A stretch of 64,000 nucleotides of DNA from Verrucomicrobiaceae bacterium (GTDB taxonomy: Bacteria > Verrucomicrobiota > Verrucomicrobiia > Verrucomicrobiales > Verrucomicrobiaceae), in assembly GCA_027486585.1 (NCBI GenBank), contig JAIXOU010000081.1:62001-126000 (forward strand), given 5' to 3'. Positions 1 through 10,551 of the stretch are shown here, piece by piece. The translations under genes were made by a program, and so were the position numbers. Every line of letters starts with the position of its first letter. Position 1 is the first letter of the stretch. Under the pieces are notes generated by a model that was not told where the DNA came from, did no database searches, and was given only the letters and a program-made list of their open reading frames with translations.

Positions 1-2
1 CA

Positions 3-2165
3 GCCTTACCCTTCGGGCAGAGTCCTCAGGCAGCAGCCGCAGCTTCACCTTTCGGGCAAGCGCCGTCTCCCACGGCAGCCTCACCCTTCGGGCAGAGTCC
101 TCAGGCAGCACCTGCTGCTTCACCTTTTGGGCAAGCGCCATCTCCCACGGCAGCCTCACCCTTCGGGCAGAGTCATCAGGCAGCACCCGCAGCAAATTCT
201 TTCAATCAAGAGCCACAAACGACACCTACAGTCTCTCCGTTTGCTCAAATACCGCAAGCAGCACCTGCGAACCCGATGGAATCCCCATTAGGTTCATTGT
301 TTGGAGCCAAGGCTGTGCCAACAGGAGAACCTGCGCCTGATGTGGCTCCAGCACGCCCAGTCCAGCCACCAGTCATGCCCATGGCTTCAGCGCCTAGCAC
401 AAGCGCTCCTCTTATTCGAATCTGCTTTGCCAATCTCCTCAAAGGCTACACTTCCGCCGAATTGGGTTTTGATCCAATGGTCGTTCCTGCTTGGATTACG
501 ACTGCTCTGCCTTCAGCCAAGATTCAAGAGCTTGCCTCTGCCCAAGCTCCCATAGCGGAGCTCGGACTGTTCGTCGATGGCATTACAGACGTCGGCTTCC
601 GCAATGTTCTCAACACCGCGAAGCGAGACTTCCAACTTCGCGTACCCGTTGAAGAGCTACAAGCTGCCATGGCTGGAGCCAGCGCACCGCAGACTCTGCC
701 AAACCTCGCTAGCCTTGGAGCTACTCCGGCAATGGTAGCTGCACCGGTGCCTAGTCAAAATGTAATGCGCGTCGAGCCCATAAACGCGGCTCCCTCTGCC
801 CAAATGGCTCCCCCCCTAGCAGCACCGGTGGACCTTAATGCAGCCTCTATTCCTGGTCCCACCTCACCGTTCCTAGCTCCTGCAGCACGGCAAGTGGATG
901 CTCCACCCAGCGGCCTACAAAGCCCATCAATGCCGAGCTTTAGCTCTGCAACATCTAATCCAACCATGCCAGCTTCAGGTTTCGGCATGCCAGCAGCTGC
1001 ACTTCAGCCACTGACACCAAAAACAGTTGACCCATTTGCCCTTCCCACATCAGGTCAAACTAAACCCCTATTCACCTTCCAGCCGCAGCAGCCTGCTCAA
1101 CAAGCACAGGGAACATTCCAGCCTCAACAGCCTGCACCACAAGTACAAGCCACTTTCCTACCTCAACAGACCAGCTTTGAATCGCCGAAACTAGAAGTTC
1201 CCATTACCTTTAAAGCTCCTGAACCAGAACCTCAGATCTCGTTCTTCCAGCCTCAGTCTTCTGAATCTAATCAACCTGAAGTCTTCAGAGCACCAGCGTC
1301 CTTCTTTACTCAGCAAGAGGAGAGCACACAACTACCTACGGCTAACTATCCCATCACCGAAACGACAGTATTACCACCGGAGCGCCATCAGGAGACAAAC
1401 TCCCTTCATTCAGGCTTCTCATTCATGAAATCTTCCAACCCTATGGAAGAAGGCTTCACCAGTGATCAGCTACTCGGACGCCAACCCAGCCTTGAACAAA
1501 GCTGGAGTGCAGCCGCTGTTGCCGCAGCCAGTGGCCCCTTGGATCAATCTGCCCCTTCGGAAACTCGCGCACGCCAATTACCTGTGATTGATGTGCCGGA
1601 AGCCGCAGCCTCAAAACCAAGGGCTGCCTTCACGCCCCCTCGTATCGAGGAGCCAGCTCCCGCCCCAGTCCCTGCCGCCCAGCCAACAGCAAGACCACAG
1701 GCCGTTAAAGTGCCACCTTCCGTCAAAAATCATGCCACCAACTCAAACCTGGGAGTCCAAATGTACGACACCGATCCAGATCAGATCCTGCTGCGTGCGC
1801 TGCTGGATACCGACAGTGAATTGACGCCCCAAAAAGTCGTTGAAATGGCCTGCGGCCTACCAGGCATTGCTGCTTGCGTCTGCATTCAGGGCACACAATC
1901 CATCTCCCATATTGGCGCACACAAGCCACAGGCACGCGAGTTCCAAAAGCAAGCAACTGACCTAGCGCAGCATTTGCGCACGCTCGCTCCGCTCATCGGC
2001 ATCGAAGGCGCAGAGACCTTCACCATGAATTCAGGAGATCGCCTCATGACCTTCTGCTTCCCAGAGGGATCCATCCTTGGCGTCCTTCATGATGCAGAGC
2101 CCACTCTTGGTTTACGTGATAAGATTACCTTGATCGCCCGAGAGCTTTCACGCATGATTATCTGA
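3..2165 (+). CDS. Roadblock/LC7-domain protein with FG-repeat low-complexity N-terminus (5' end outside window)
   Basis: The frame is open from base 3, so the true start lies upstream; the first internal Met is at 276. About 720 residues are visible. The first 65 are 25-residue repeats carrying five PFGQ motifs. About 430 residues of Pro/Ala/Gln/Ser-rich, probably disordered sequence follow. The last ~135 residues, beginning near DPDQILLRALLDTDSE, look like a roadblock/LC7 (MglB-like) fold: helix, strand GIAACVCIQG, strand, long helix, paired strands ending in GVLHD. Such domains act as regulators or GAPs of MglA-type GTPases. The next gene is exactly that GTPase and overlaps this stop by one base (TGATG), so the two are surely translated together. 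Usual MglB proteins are ~150 residues, so the long disordered extension is unusual. The domain call is by pattern, not by search. Confidence 0.75.
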   Translation, partial: ALPFGQSPQAAAAASPFGQAPSPTAASPFGQSPQAAPAASPFGQAPSPTAASPFGQSHQAAPAANSFNQEPQTTPTVSPFAQIPQAAPANPMESPLGSLFGAKAVPTGEPAPDVAPARPVQPPVMPMASAPSTSAPLIRICFANLLKGYTSAELGFDPMVVPAWITTALPSAKIQELASAQAPIAELGLFVDGITDVGFRNVLNTAKRDFQLRVPVEELQAAMAGASAPQTLPNLASLGATPAMVAAPVPSQNVMRVEPINAAPSAQMAPPLAAPVDLNAASIPGPTSPFLAPAARQVDAPPSGLQSPSMPSFSSATSNPTMPASGFGMPAAALQPLTPKTVDPFALPTSGQTKPLFTFQPQQPAQQAQGTFQPQQPAPQVQATFLPQQTSFESPKLEVPITFKAPEPEPQISFFQPQSSESNQPEVFRAPASFFTQQEESTQLPTANYPITETTVLPPERHQETNSLHSGFSFMKSSNPMEEGFTSDQLLGRQPSLEQSWSAAAVAAASGPLDQSAPSETRARQLPVIDVPEAAASKPRAAFTPPRIEEPAPAPVPAAQPTARPQAVKVPPSVKNHATNSNLGVQMYDTDPDQILLRALLDTDSELTPQKVVEMACGLPGIAACVCIQGTQSISHIGAHKPQAREFQKQATDLAQHLRTLAPLIGIEGAETFTMNSGDRLMTFCFPEGSILGVLHDAEPTLGLRDKITLIARELSRMII
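11..194 (+). repeat. 75-bp in-frame tandem repeat encoding PFGQ motifs
   Basis: Unit 1 spans 11-85, unit 2 spans 86-160, and a third partial unit runs from 161 to about 194 before diverging. The period is exactly 75 bp (25 codons), so the frame is kept. Each unit encodes two PFGQ motifs separated by Ala/Pro/Ser-rich sequence. More copies may lie left of the window. The array lies inside the roadblock-protein gene. Confidence 0.9.
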
Positions 2166-2797
2166 TGCCAGCCATTGACCACCAGGAAAAGACGATTCGC
2201 TTCAAAATCGTTTATTGTGGGACTCCGCTTAGCGGTAAGACCTCTAACCTGCGCCAAATTCATGCCAAGCTAGATCCTCAAGGCCGCAGCGACCTTGTCA
2301 GCCTTTCCACGGCTCAGGATCGCACACTGTTCTTTGACTTCCTTGCTGTCGAAAGCGCCGCTATTCCGGGATACCGCATCAGTTTTCATCTCTATACGGT
2401 GCCCGGTCAGATTACATACAATGCCACCTTACAGCTCGTGCTACGTCAAGCTGACGGCGTTGTCTTCGTCGCTGATAGCCAGATGGATCGCCAGCGGGAC
2501 AACGTCCATGCCTTTCAATCCCTGGAAGCCAACCTACGACTCAACGGCAGCGACGTCGATCGCCTGCCATTAGTGTTACAATATAATAAGCGCGACCTGC
2601 CGAATGCCGCCCCAGTTGAGTACCTTGAGTTTCTTCTCAACAACCACGGCGTGCCTCATCTCAGCTTTGAAGCAGACGCCAAAGGCGGGCGCAATGTGCT
2701 TGCCACTCTGAACGCCATTTCCCAAGCCGTGCTGACTCAATACCAAGCCAGCCTGGAGCGACAGAGTGAAGTCATGCGAGAGATGATCACGGCCTAA
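2165..2797 (+). CDS. MglA-type small Ras-like GTPase
   Basis: The 210-residue protein has a P-loop GTPLSGKT, a switch II motif TVPGQ, and the base-recognition motif NKRD (in LQYNKRDLP). TVPGQ instead of DTPGQ is the hallmark of the MglA family, which lacks the usual Walker B Asp. MglA GTPases switch cell polarity and position motility or secretion machinery with the help of MglB/roadblock partners. Here the roadblock partner is the immediately upstream gene; the ATG shares an A with its TGA stop, indicating translational coupling. The pair probably forms a polarity module on the cytoplasmic side of the membrane. The downstream gene is convergent. No lipid anchor or transmembrane segment is seen. 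Confidence 0.88.
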   Translation: MPAIDHQEKTIRFKIVYCGTPLSGKTSNLRQIHAKLDPQGRSDLVSLSTAQDRTLFFDFLAVESAAIPGYRISFHLYTVPGQITYNATLQLVLRQADGVVFVADSQMDRQRDNVHAFQSLEANLRLNGSDVDRLPLVLQYNKRDLPNAAPVEYLEFLLNNHGVPHLSFEADAKGGRNVLATLNAISQAVLTQYQASLERQSEVMREMITA

Positions 2798-2856
2798 TTT
2801 TCGCCGCACAACTCATCCTAGATTTTCAGTCAACGCCGCTCTTTAGGATGCACGAG

Positions 2857-4935
2857 CTATTTGATCGTCAATTGTCTGATCTCTTCATCACTTAAGGCAC
2901 GATTAAAGAGAGCAATCTCGTCAAGGCGTCCCTCCCAGCTGGAATCATAATCACTGCGTGCTCCAAAGAAACAGGCTGCGATCTTCGAGTCAGGTGCGGC
3001 CCCCTCGATCTCTAGATTGCCATTCAGATAAACATGAACCCTACCCGCCTCACGAACGAGCACGACATGTTGCCAGGTCCAGCGCGGGATGTCTGATTTG
3101 CCAACGAGTGACTTGTCGGCCTGAAAGATAAGCCTGCCTGAGTGAGCACCTATGCCTCCGATGCCCAAATGCTCACCATATGCACTGAGGCCATGATTGT
3201 GATCCCTAGAATACAGCCAACCTGTAATCTCACGGGCGTCATTGGGCATCCCATTCCAGAACCAGAAAGAGGCCGACCATGACTCACCCATGGCTGATAA
3301 ATCGGTGCACAAACGACCACTGACAAAATGAGGCGCGCGGTTCTTTTCGCCAGCACAAAACTGAGAAGAATGAGGCCCCTCAAGATAATAGGCCACGCCG
3401 CCTTCATAAGTAGCTGATTGGTGATTACCACTTTCATCCGCAGCCAGAGGCCCTGTGAATTCATTCAACCGCCACCAGGCGGACGGCTTCAAACCAGCGA
3501 TGGCTTTTGTGGCCGGACCTGCCGTAAGTGCCGGTGTCTTCCGTTGTGCACCACTGACTTTTTCTAGTAATGAAATGGCCGCCTGAGTGATCTTTGGCTC
3601 CGCCATAACCTCCAGTCCAGCCGAGCGCGCCGCCCATGTGTTGTAGCCACCCCAGGCATGCATTTCCGGCGGCGGGATGTAGCCATCGCCGCCGTTGGCC
3701 AGCTCGATGACCATGTTCTTTGGTAGTGGGCTGGCGGCTTTAATCTTCAGCCCGGTGATCGCATAAGTCTCATTTGGTGTGGTTGCGATGCCGATGTCTC
3801 CAATGCGCAACCCCTGAACCACGATCTCCGTTTTCTGCCGTTCATGCAGCAGAATCTGCTCGCGCGCATAGACTTCTGTCGGCGTCTTGGCCAAACGGTC
3901 GCCCATCTCGGTGACGATGCGCTGCGCCCACTCCAGCCGCTGTTTGTCAGGAACTCGATAGTTTAATACCATGCGCTGCTCTGCCATGGCGATGTCTGCA
4001 TTAGCTCGATATTCAATGCTCCCATATGCCTTCATGGCGATCTCCAGCAAACCGTCGGTGTACTCTTCGATGGTCGGCTTTGGTCGATCTTTTTCAGGAA
4101 CCGTGTAATCCACACGGTAAATATCTCCACTGCACCCATGGGACATCATGCCGACCATCTTTCCGTTTGGATCGATCCGCTGCTTCAGTCCATCTGAGAA
4201 GAGGCCAAAGTAGTCGGAGCTAATGTCCTTATCCCCAAAGTAGTGCATGGAAAAATTGGCCAAAACAGCCAGAGGCTCCCCTGCCCGAGTCTGAATTGAA
4301 ATCAGCGAAAGATCAGGATCTTCCGGCCCTGATTCCCCCACGGCCTCATCCCAGTTTTTCCCAGCGTGCATATTGGCTCTCACTGTCAGGTTTCCAAAAG
4401 GATCTTCGGCTAGACGATCAGGCCGACGAATCCATTGCCGCAGGGCCGTGAATTCAGCCGCATCCGCCTTCCCAAAACCTATGCGAGCTGGTTCTAACGC
4501 TGACTGCGCCGCCAGGATCACCTCCACCAACTTGTCCTTCAAATAAGGTATGTAACTCGGATCTGCATCTGTGCCCAAACACCCCATGGAAGCCGGAGCT
4601 GTGTGCGTATGCGTGGCTGAAATCAGCAACCGATTCGTGGGTATGCCAGACTTTGCTGCTGCCATGGTTTTGGCCGCATCCAGAACCTCTCGGCTCATCA
4701 TGCAACTATCCGCTACCACAATGGCGACCTGGGTTTGACCATCGCTTAGCACGACCGCCCTAGCATTCACCCGCGTTCGGATTTTGTCGAGATAGCGGCT
4801 TGTCATCCCCCCATTCACGAAGACCGGTAGCTTCACCGGCGTGATATCTATAACCGCCGCCCCCGCCTCAAAATCAGCGCGGACGGAAGGCAGAGACAAA
4901 ACGATGGCCAAAAAGATAAGCGTGGATCGAATCAT
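2857..4935 (-). CDS. Secreted neutral/alkaline ceramidase-like protein with C-terminal LamG domain
   Basis: From ATG 4935 the product is 692 residues with a signal peptide (MIRSTLIFLAIVLSLPSVRA). A TTG four codons upstream is less likely. Residues ~20-440 resemble the N-terminal domain of neutral/alkaline non-lysosomal ceramidases: AAVIDITP start, metal-binding SATHTHTAP, and SHGCSGDIYR near the position of the nucleophile-containing loop. The classical GDxSPN motif is not present, so ceramide may not be the substrate. The last ~190 residues form a LamG/concanavalin-type jelly roll (motifs WSASFWFW, WQHVVLV, VYLNGNLE, LDEIALFNRALSDEEI), a common carbohydrate-binding or anchoring add-on in secreted Verrucomicrobiota and Planctomycetota proteins. 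It is transcribed alone, convergent to the MglA gene. Confidence 0.75.
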   Translation of the reverse strand: MIRSTLIFLAIVLSLPSVRADFEAGAAVIDITPVKLPVFVNGGMTSRYLDKIRTRVNARAVVLSDGQTQVAIVVADSCMMSREVLDAAKTMAAAKSGIPTNRLLISATHTHTAPASMGCLGTDADPSYIPYLKDKLVEVILAAQSALEPARIGFGKADAAEFTALRQWIRRPDRLAEDPFGNLTVRANMHAGKNWDEAVGESGPEDPDLSLISIQTRAGEPLAVLANFSMHYFGDKDISSDYFGLFSDGLKQRIDPNGKMVGMMSHGCSGDIYRVDYTVPEKDRPKPTIEEYTDGLLEIAMKAYGSIEYRANADIAMAEQRMVLNYRVPDKQRLEWAQRIVTEMGDRLAKTPTEVYAREQILLHERQKTEIVVQGLRIGDIGIATTPNETYAITGLKIKAASPLPKNMVIELANGGDGYIPPPEMHAWGGYNTWAARSAGLEVMAEPKITQAAISLLEKVSGAQRKTPALTAGPATKAIAGLKPSAWWRLNEFTGPLAADESGNHQSATYEGGVAYYLEGPHSSQFCAGEKNRAPHFVSGRLCTDLSAMGESWSASFWFWNGMPNDAREITGWLYSRDHNHGLSAYGEHLGIGGIGAHSGRLIFQADKSLVGKSDIPRWTWQHVVLVREAGRVHVYLNGNLEIEGAAPDSKIAACFFGARSDYDSSWEGRLDEIALFNRALSDEEIRQLTIK

Positions 4936-6613
<1,678 letters not shown>

Positions 6614-6642
6614 TTCAACTAGCCGCCCGACGCGGTATCACC

Positions 6643-6978
6643 ATGAAATACGAAGAATTTCACATCGAACCTCCTCAGCCAGCCAAGCATGTCGATCGCG
6701 CTTTGCGCGGCTTGGTTCGACTCGGTAAATTCTGCCTACTTCTCCTGGTGGTGCCCGTCGTGGTAGCCGTTTACAAGCAACCTCTTGGCGAGCAAAAAGC
6801 TCAACGCGCCAAACTGGAAGCCATGCAATCCCAGCGAGATTCGCTGAGAACGAAGCGTGATCAACTGCTTCGTGAAGTGGATTGGATCAAGACTGACACC
6901 AGCTATCTCGAAACACGCGCCCGCGATCATGTACACATGCACAAAAAGGGCGAATACGTGATCCGATTTGAACAATAG
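6643..6978 (+). CDS. ftsB: FtsB/DivIC-family septum formation initiator
   Basis: The 111-residue protein has a ~30-residue cytoplasmic tail, one transmembrane helix (LGKFCLLLLVVPVVVAVY), and a coiled coil rich in Lys, Gln, Arg and Leu, ending in a short globular tail (ARDHVHMHKKGEYVIRFEQ). This is the layout of FtsB/DivIC, a bitopic divisome protein that bridges FtsL and FtsQ at the septum. The position right behind eno supports the call, since eno-ftsB linkage is widespread. The N-terminal tail is longer than in E. coli FtsB. FtsB against DivIC naming cannot be settled from sequence alone. Confidence 0.8.
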   Translation: MKYEEFHIEPPQPAKHVDRALRGLVRLGKFCLLLLVVPVVVAVYKQPLGEQKAQRAKLEAMQSQRDSLRTKRDQLLREVDWIKTDTSYLETRARDHVHMHKKGEYVIRFEQ

Positions 6979-7068
6979 CTCGAAGAGCCGTTCAAAACCC
7001 CTGAGAAATCAAATCCTCTTGGGCTTTCTATTCAATTTATAGCCGTTACCGTCGATCAGCTTTATTTT

Positions 7069-7632
7069 ATGCGTGCCTACATTCTATTGCTTCCTCTGCT
7101 CCTCACCCAATGTGTCGATCAATACGGAAACCCCATGAGCCCTTTTGGCCCACAAGTTCCGCCGCCATACTCAGAACAGCGTGAGCAGTATCGCCAACAA
7201 ACACAGGATTACTCCCAGCAACAAAATCAAGCGGCCTATGAGCGAGGCATTTCAGATGCGCGATCCGACAGCTCTAATGGCCTGAGCAAGAGCTACACGC
7301 GGCACTTTCAGAGTTACAGCCCCGGCACACAGACCGCTTACCGTGCTGGTTATGATCAGGGCTACATGCCGCCACTGGCCCCATATCCAGGAACCCAACC
7401 TCCATCCTGGCAAACTCAGCCCAATGCGCAACCGCCCAGCTACCAGGGAGGAAACAGTTATACACCTCCGCCAGCCAGTGATCCGGCCTACAATCAGGGC
7501 TACGACATAGGCCTCAGGGACCGTGTTGCCGGACGCCAAAACGATCCCGGCGCCCACACTGGCGTGTATGATCCACGTTTCAGACGCAGCTTCGAGCGCG
7601 GGTATAGCGACGCATATAATTCACGCCGCTAG
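7069..7632 (+). CDS. Tyr/Gln/Pro-rich putative lipoprotein
   Basis: The 187-residue product starts MRAYILLLPLLLTQC, a short signal peptide with a lipobox (LLTQC), so lipidation at Cys15 is likely. The mature part is low complexity, rich in Tyr, Gln, Pro, Ser and Gly. It has two related segments of the type AYERGISDARSD / AYRAGYDQGY / AYNQGYDIGLRDR / FERGYSDAYN, that is a repeated (A/F)-Y-x-x-G-Y/I-x-D motif. No enzyme motif is visible. It lies 90 bp after ftsB on the same strand and may be expressed with it or separately. Function is unknown; a surface- or peptidoglycan-associated structural role is possible. Confidence 0.7.
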   Translation: MRAYILLLPLLLTQCVDQYGNPMSPFGPQVPPPYSEQREQYRQQTQDYSQQQNQAAYERGISDARSDSSNGLSKSYTRHFQSYSPGTQTAYRAGYDQGYMPPLAPYPGTQPPSWQTQPNAQPPSYQGGNSYTPPPASDPAYNQGYDIGLRDRVAGRQNDPGAHTGVYDPRFRRSFERGYSDAYNSRR

Positions 7633-7907
7633 CCGTTAGACCAAAGATAAGAATTGGCTGCGCAATGGTCGTGGATTGGGAATAGTTGGCGAACAAGAAT
7701 TGTAACCATGCAGGGCCCAATCACCAAAACTTCACGATTTTTTAACGGTACCGACCGAGCATGGGCTCCGACACGCCCAATCCAATCGCGAAGATCGGCA
7801 GCAGTAGCATGGGTGTTAACGACGGGTTTTTCCGACAAGCATTCCCAACACTTGCCAGAGCCACTCTCTCGACGATGTACTGACAAGACGACTTAACGGC
7901 GTTGCGA

Positions 7908-9206
7908 CTAAATCCAAGTTCCCGAAGGAATGGCGGTATCCTTTGGAATCACAACGATACCGTCGCGGATGTAGAATAGCTCGCTGTCCATGTTATCGGG
8001 CTTCCCGTCTGGAGTAATCACCACGTTGTCTCCAATGTGTACATTTTTATCAATGATAGTGCGCTCGATCCGGCAATTACGGCCAATACCCGGAGGAGCT
8101 TTGTTCGGATCCGTGCCAGCAGCACCCGCATAATAATCTGCCCCCATAATGACGACCTCACGCAAGGTGGTGCCGGTTTCAATGATAGATCTCACGCCGA
8201 TAACAGCCGTTTCGACATGAGCATCTGTGATGATACAACCGTCTGAAATAAGCGCCTCTTTGATGTCGGCCCCATTAATCTTGGTCGCAGGCAGAATGCG
8301 TGCATGAGTGAAGATCGGTGCGACTGAATCAAAGAAGTCATACTGAGGCACCAGCTTACAGAGATCCAAGTTTGCATGGAAGAAGGAACGAATGGTGCCG
8401 ATGTCTTCCCAGTAACCTTGGAAGTTAAACGCATGAACATTGTATTTCTTTAGGGCTGAAGGAATGATGTGCTTGCCAAAGTCCATGCAGTCATTGTCCA
8501 GACTGTCGATGAGCGCTTGGCGATTAAAAATATAGATACCCATGCTGGCCTGATAACGGGGCTCATCAGGTGAAAGCCCCAGTTCGGCAAGTGTCTCTGC
8601 CGGCATCTGCAGGCCTTTCAAGACTTCTGGATCCTTCGGTTTTTCCACAAACTCATGGATCCGACCTGTGGCATCGGTTTTCATGATGCCAAAGCTCGTC
8701 GCATCCTTTGCATTAACCGGAAGGGTCGCGATGGTTAGCTCGGCCTTCGTCCTGATGTGTTGCGCCATCACTTCACGAAAGTCCATACGGTAGAGCTGAT
8801 CACCACTCAGGATCATGTAATAGTCATAATTATTTTCTGTGAAATAGCGGAGATTCTGCCGCACAGCATCCGCTGTTCCCTGATACCAGCGCTCACCTTC
8901 CTGCGTTTGCTGGGCGGCTAAGACCTCCACAAAACCACGAGTAAATTGATCAAACTTATATGTCCTAGCAATGTGACGATTCAGCGACGCACTATTGTAT
9001 TGGGTGAGCACATAGACCTGGCGTACCCCTGAATTGATGCAGTTACTAATCGGGATATCGACGATGCGATACTTCCCAGCCAGTGGCACGGCTGGTTTGG
9101 CACGATCTTTAGTTAGCGGGAAAAGTCGAGTTCCAGCACCACCACCCATAACGATGGCCAAGGTGGAACGACGGAGAATGGCATCAGTGGCGAGGTTGTT
9201 TGGCAT
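7908..9206 (-). CDS. glgC: Glucose-1-phosphate adenylyltransferase (ADP-glucose pyrophosphorylase)
   Basis: The 432-residue enzyme makes ADP-glucose from glucose-1-phosphate and ATP, the committed step of bacterial glycogen synthesis. The N-terminal nucleotidyltransferase domain shows GGGAGTRLFPLTKDRAKPAVP, the substrate-binding YYMILSGDQLYRMDF, GTADAVRQNLRYF and FVEKPKD. A C-terminal left-handed beta-helix hexapeptide domain begins around residue 290 (TKINGADIKEALISDGCII). Length and motif order match GlgC and also plant AGPase. ATG at 9206 gives the expected short N-terminus. It stands alone, divergent from the cytochrome/LRR gene and convergent with the lipoprotein gene across a 275-bp gap in which nothing convincing was found. 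Confidence 0.95.
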   Translation of the reverse strand: MPNNLATDAILRRSTLAIVMGGGAGTRLFPLTKDRAKPAVPLAGKYRIVDIPISNCINSGVRQVYVLTQYNSASLNRHIARTYKFDQFTRGFVEVLAAQQTQEGERWYQGTADAVRQNLRYFTENNYDYYMILSGDQLYRMDFREVMAQHIRTKAELTIATLPVNAKDATSFGIMKTDATGRIHEFVEKPKDPEVLKGLQMPAETLAELGLSPDEPRYQASMGIYIFNRQALIDSLDNDCMDFGKHIIPSALKKYNVHAFNFQGYWEDIGTIRSFFHANLDLCKLVPQYDFFDSVAPIFTHARILPATKINGADIKEALISDGCIITDAHVETAVIGVRSIIETGTTLREVVIMGADYYAGAAGTDPNKAPPGIGRNCRIERTIIDKNVHIGDNVVITPDGKPDNMDSELFYIRDGIVVIPKDTAIPSGTWI

Positions 9207-9329
9207 GGGTTAAGGTGGTAATATTGTTTTGCTAGATAAATCACGCTAAGGCAAGCGTTTCCATCACCACATAGGTGAAAGAACTCTTTTTTGAGCCCCT
9301 TTGACCTTAGCCAAAACTCTCTCTTCCAC

Positions 9330-10313
9330 ATGTTCACCTTTGTCAAAAACTGCCTTCCCATTGTCATTAGCTCGCTAGCTCTATTTTCTTTCAGCAGCCA
9401 GGCCGCCGTGAACTTCGAAAGACAGATCCTACCGGTTCTCCAAAAAAAATGTCTCGACTGCCACAGCGCCACCAAGGTCGTGGACGGCAAGCCGAAAAAA
9501 CCGAAGGGCGACCTACGTCTAGATGCCGCTTGGGCTATGCTTAAAGGGGCTGAAAATGGACCATCCATTGTTCCTGGCAATCTCGCTAAAAGTTACATGC
9601 ATGAAGTGGTCAATCTCCCCAAGGATGATGACATGTTCATGCCGCCGAAAGGTGATCCAATGACAGCTGAGGAAATCAAGCTCCTCAAGGAATGGATCGA
9701 ATCAGGTGCAGACTTCGGTGGATGGACAGGCAACATGGAAGGTGCCCCTGCTGATGCTGTTGCTGCAGCTACAGCATCCGCCCCAAAGCCCGTCAAACCT
9801 CGTGACCATGATCTTTTTTATGTGGAGCTTTCAAAAGATCTAAAACCTGCCGCGGATGCCGATATCGCCAAAGCTAAAGCAGGTGGAGCCCAAATCTCAC
9901 TCCTCAAAGCAGACAGCCCTCTTCTGCGTGCCGACTTCCTCACAGGCGTCTCCAAATGTGATGATTCAAAAATCGCTCTACTGCTGCCATTAAAGGATCA
10001 GATCGCCCAATTGGATCTAGGGCGCACCGTCATTACGGATGCAGCTTTAAAAACTCTATCCGAGGTTTCTCACTTGGCCGTTTTAGATCTGCGACAGACT
10101 AAAATAACGGATGCAGGTTTAACGGCACTTGCCAGCCTTAAAAAACTTCAAACTCTCAACCTTTTTGGCACAGAAATCACGGACGCAGGGCTTAAAAGCC
10201 TCACATCCCTCAAAAGTCTAAAACAAGTCACTGTTTTTCAAACCAAAGTCACTCCTGCTGGAGTCAAACAACTGACCGATGCCATCCCTGGCATCCAGGT
10301 CACTCTCAAGTGA
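9330..10313 (+). CDS. Secreted cytochrome c (PSCyt1-type) domain protein with leucine-rich repeats
   Basis: Starting at ATG 9330 gives 327 residues with a signal peptide (FTFVKNCLPIVISSLALFSF ending before AAVNFERQ). A TTG at 9291 would add 13 residues before the signal and is less likely. The N-terminal half is a planctomycete-type cytochrome domain: VNFERQILPVLQKKCLDCH with one CxxCH haem site and the conserved MPPKGDPMTAEEIKLLKEWI. The C-terminal ~120 residues are leucine-rich repeats of the bacterial type (LDLRQTKITDAGLTAL, LNLFGTEITDAGLKSL). Such fusions are typical of Planctomycetota and Verrucomicrobiota and are periplasmic. Redox or binding partners cannot be named. Confidence 0.8.
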   Translation: MFTFVKNCLPIVISSLALFSFSSQAAVNFERQILPVLQKKCLDCHSATKVVDGKPKKPKGDLRLDAAWAMLKGAENGPSIVPGNLAKSYMHEVVNLPKDDDMFMPPKGDPMTAEEIKLLKEWIESGADFGGWTGNMEGAPADAVAAATASAPKPVKPRDHDLFYVELSKDLKPAADADIAKAKAGGAQISLLKADSPLLRADFLTGVSKCDDSKIALLLPLKDQIAQLDLGRTVITDAALKTLSEVSHLAVLDLRQTKITDAGLTALASLKKLQTLNLFGTEITDAGLKSLTSLKSLKQVTVFQTKVTPAGVKQLTDAIPGIQVTLK

Positions 10314-10361
10314 TTACTGCGCCATTGGATGGACCTCTAATCTGATTTAGAATCAAACTTG

Positions 10362-10387
10362 AGTGAACCTCGCTGAAAAAGTTCACT
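10362..10387 (+). terminator. Weak hairpin downstream of the cytochrome/LRR gene
   Basis: The arms AGTGAAC (10362-10368) and GTTCACT (10381-10387) can form a 7-bp stem with a 12-nt loop, about 50 bp after the stop at 10313. Only two T residues follow, so it is at best a weak intrinsic terminator. Confidence 0.3.
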
Positions 10388-10404
10388 TTCGATCACATTC
10401 AAGC

Positions 10405-10432
10405 TTGCTTGTCGCTCAGGATTGATTATCTC
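10405..10432 (+). promoter_or_regulatory. Possible promoter of the tRNA-Lys pair
   Basis: TTGCTT at 10405-10410, a 16-bp spacer, and TATCTC at 10427-10432 lie 15 bp upstream of the first tRNA gene. The match to sigma-70 consensus is moderate. Confidence 0.35.
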
Positions 10433-10447
10433 ATTGGCCCCCCTTTC

Positions 10448-10519
10448 GCGCGGGTAGCTCAGCGGTAGAGCAGTTGGCTTTTAACTAATTGGTCGAGGGT
10501 TCGAATCCCTCCCCGCGCA
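10448..10519 (+). tRNA. tRNA-Lys (anticodon TTT)
   Basis: 72 nt without an encoded CCA. The acceptor GCGCGGG (10448-10454) pairs with CCCGCGC (10512-10518), with discriminator A at 10519. The D-arm is GCTCAGCGGTAGAGC, the anticodon loop is CTTTTAA with anticodon TTT, and the T-arm is GAGGG-TTCGAAT-CCCTC. It decodes AAA and AAG. A second tRNA-Lys follows 32 nt downstream. Confidence 0.97.
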
Positions 10520-10551
10520 CTTGGTGGTTCTATAGTTTGTTTGTTAGCTTT

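Noticed and set aside
11-194. FG repeats as a true nucleoporin homologue
   Set aside because: The PFGQ repeats resemble FG-Nups only in composition. Low-complexity repeats arise easily, and the folded domain is roadblock/LC7, so homology is not claimed.
7654-7896. 80-codon ORF in the gap between the lipoprotein gene and glgC
   Set aside because: Composition is not protein-like, no motif is seen, and a competing ORF lies on the other strand.
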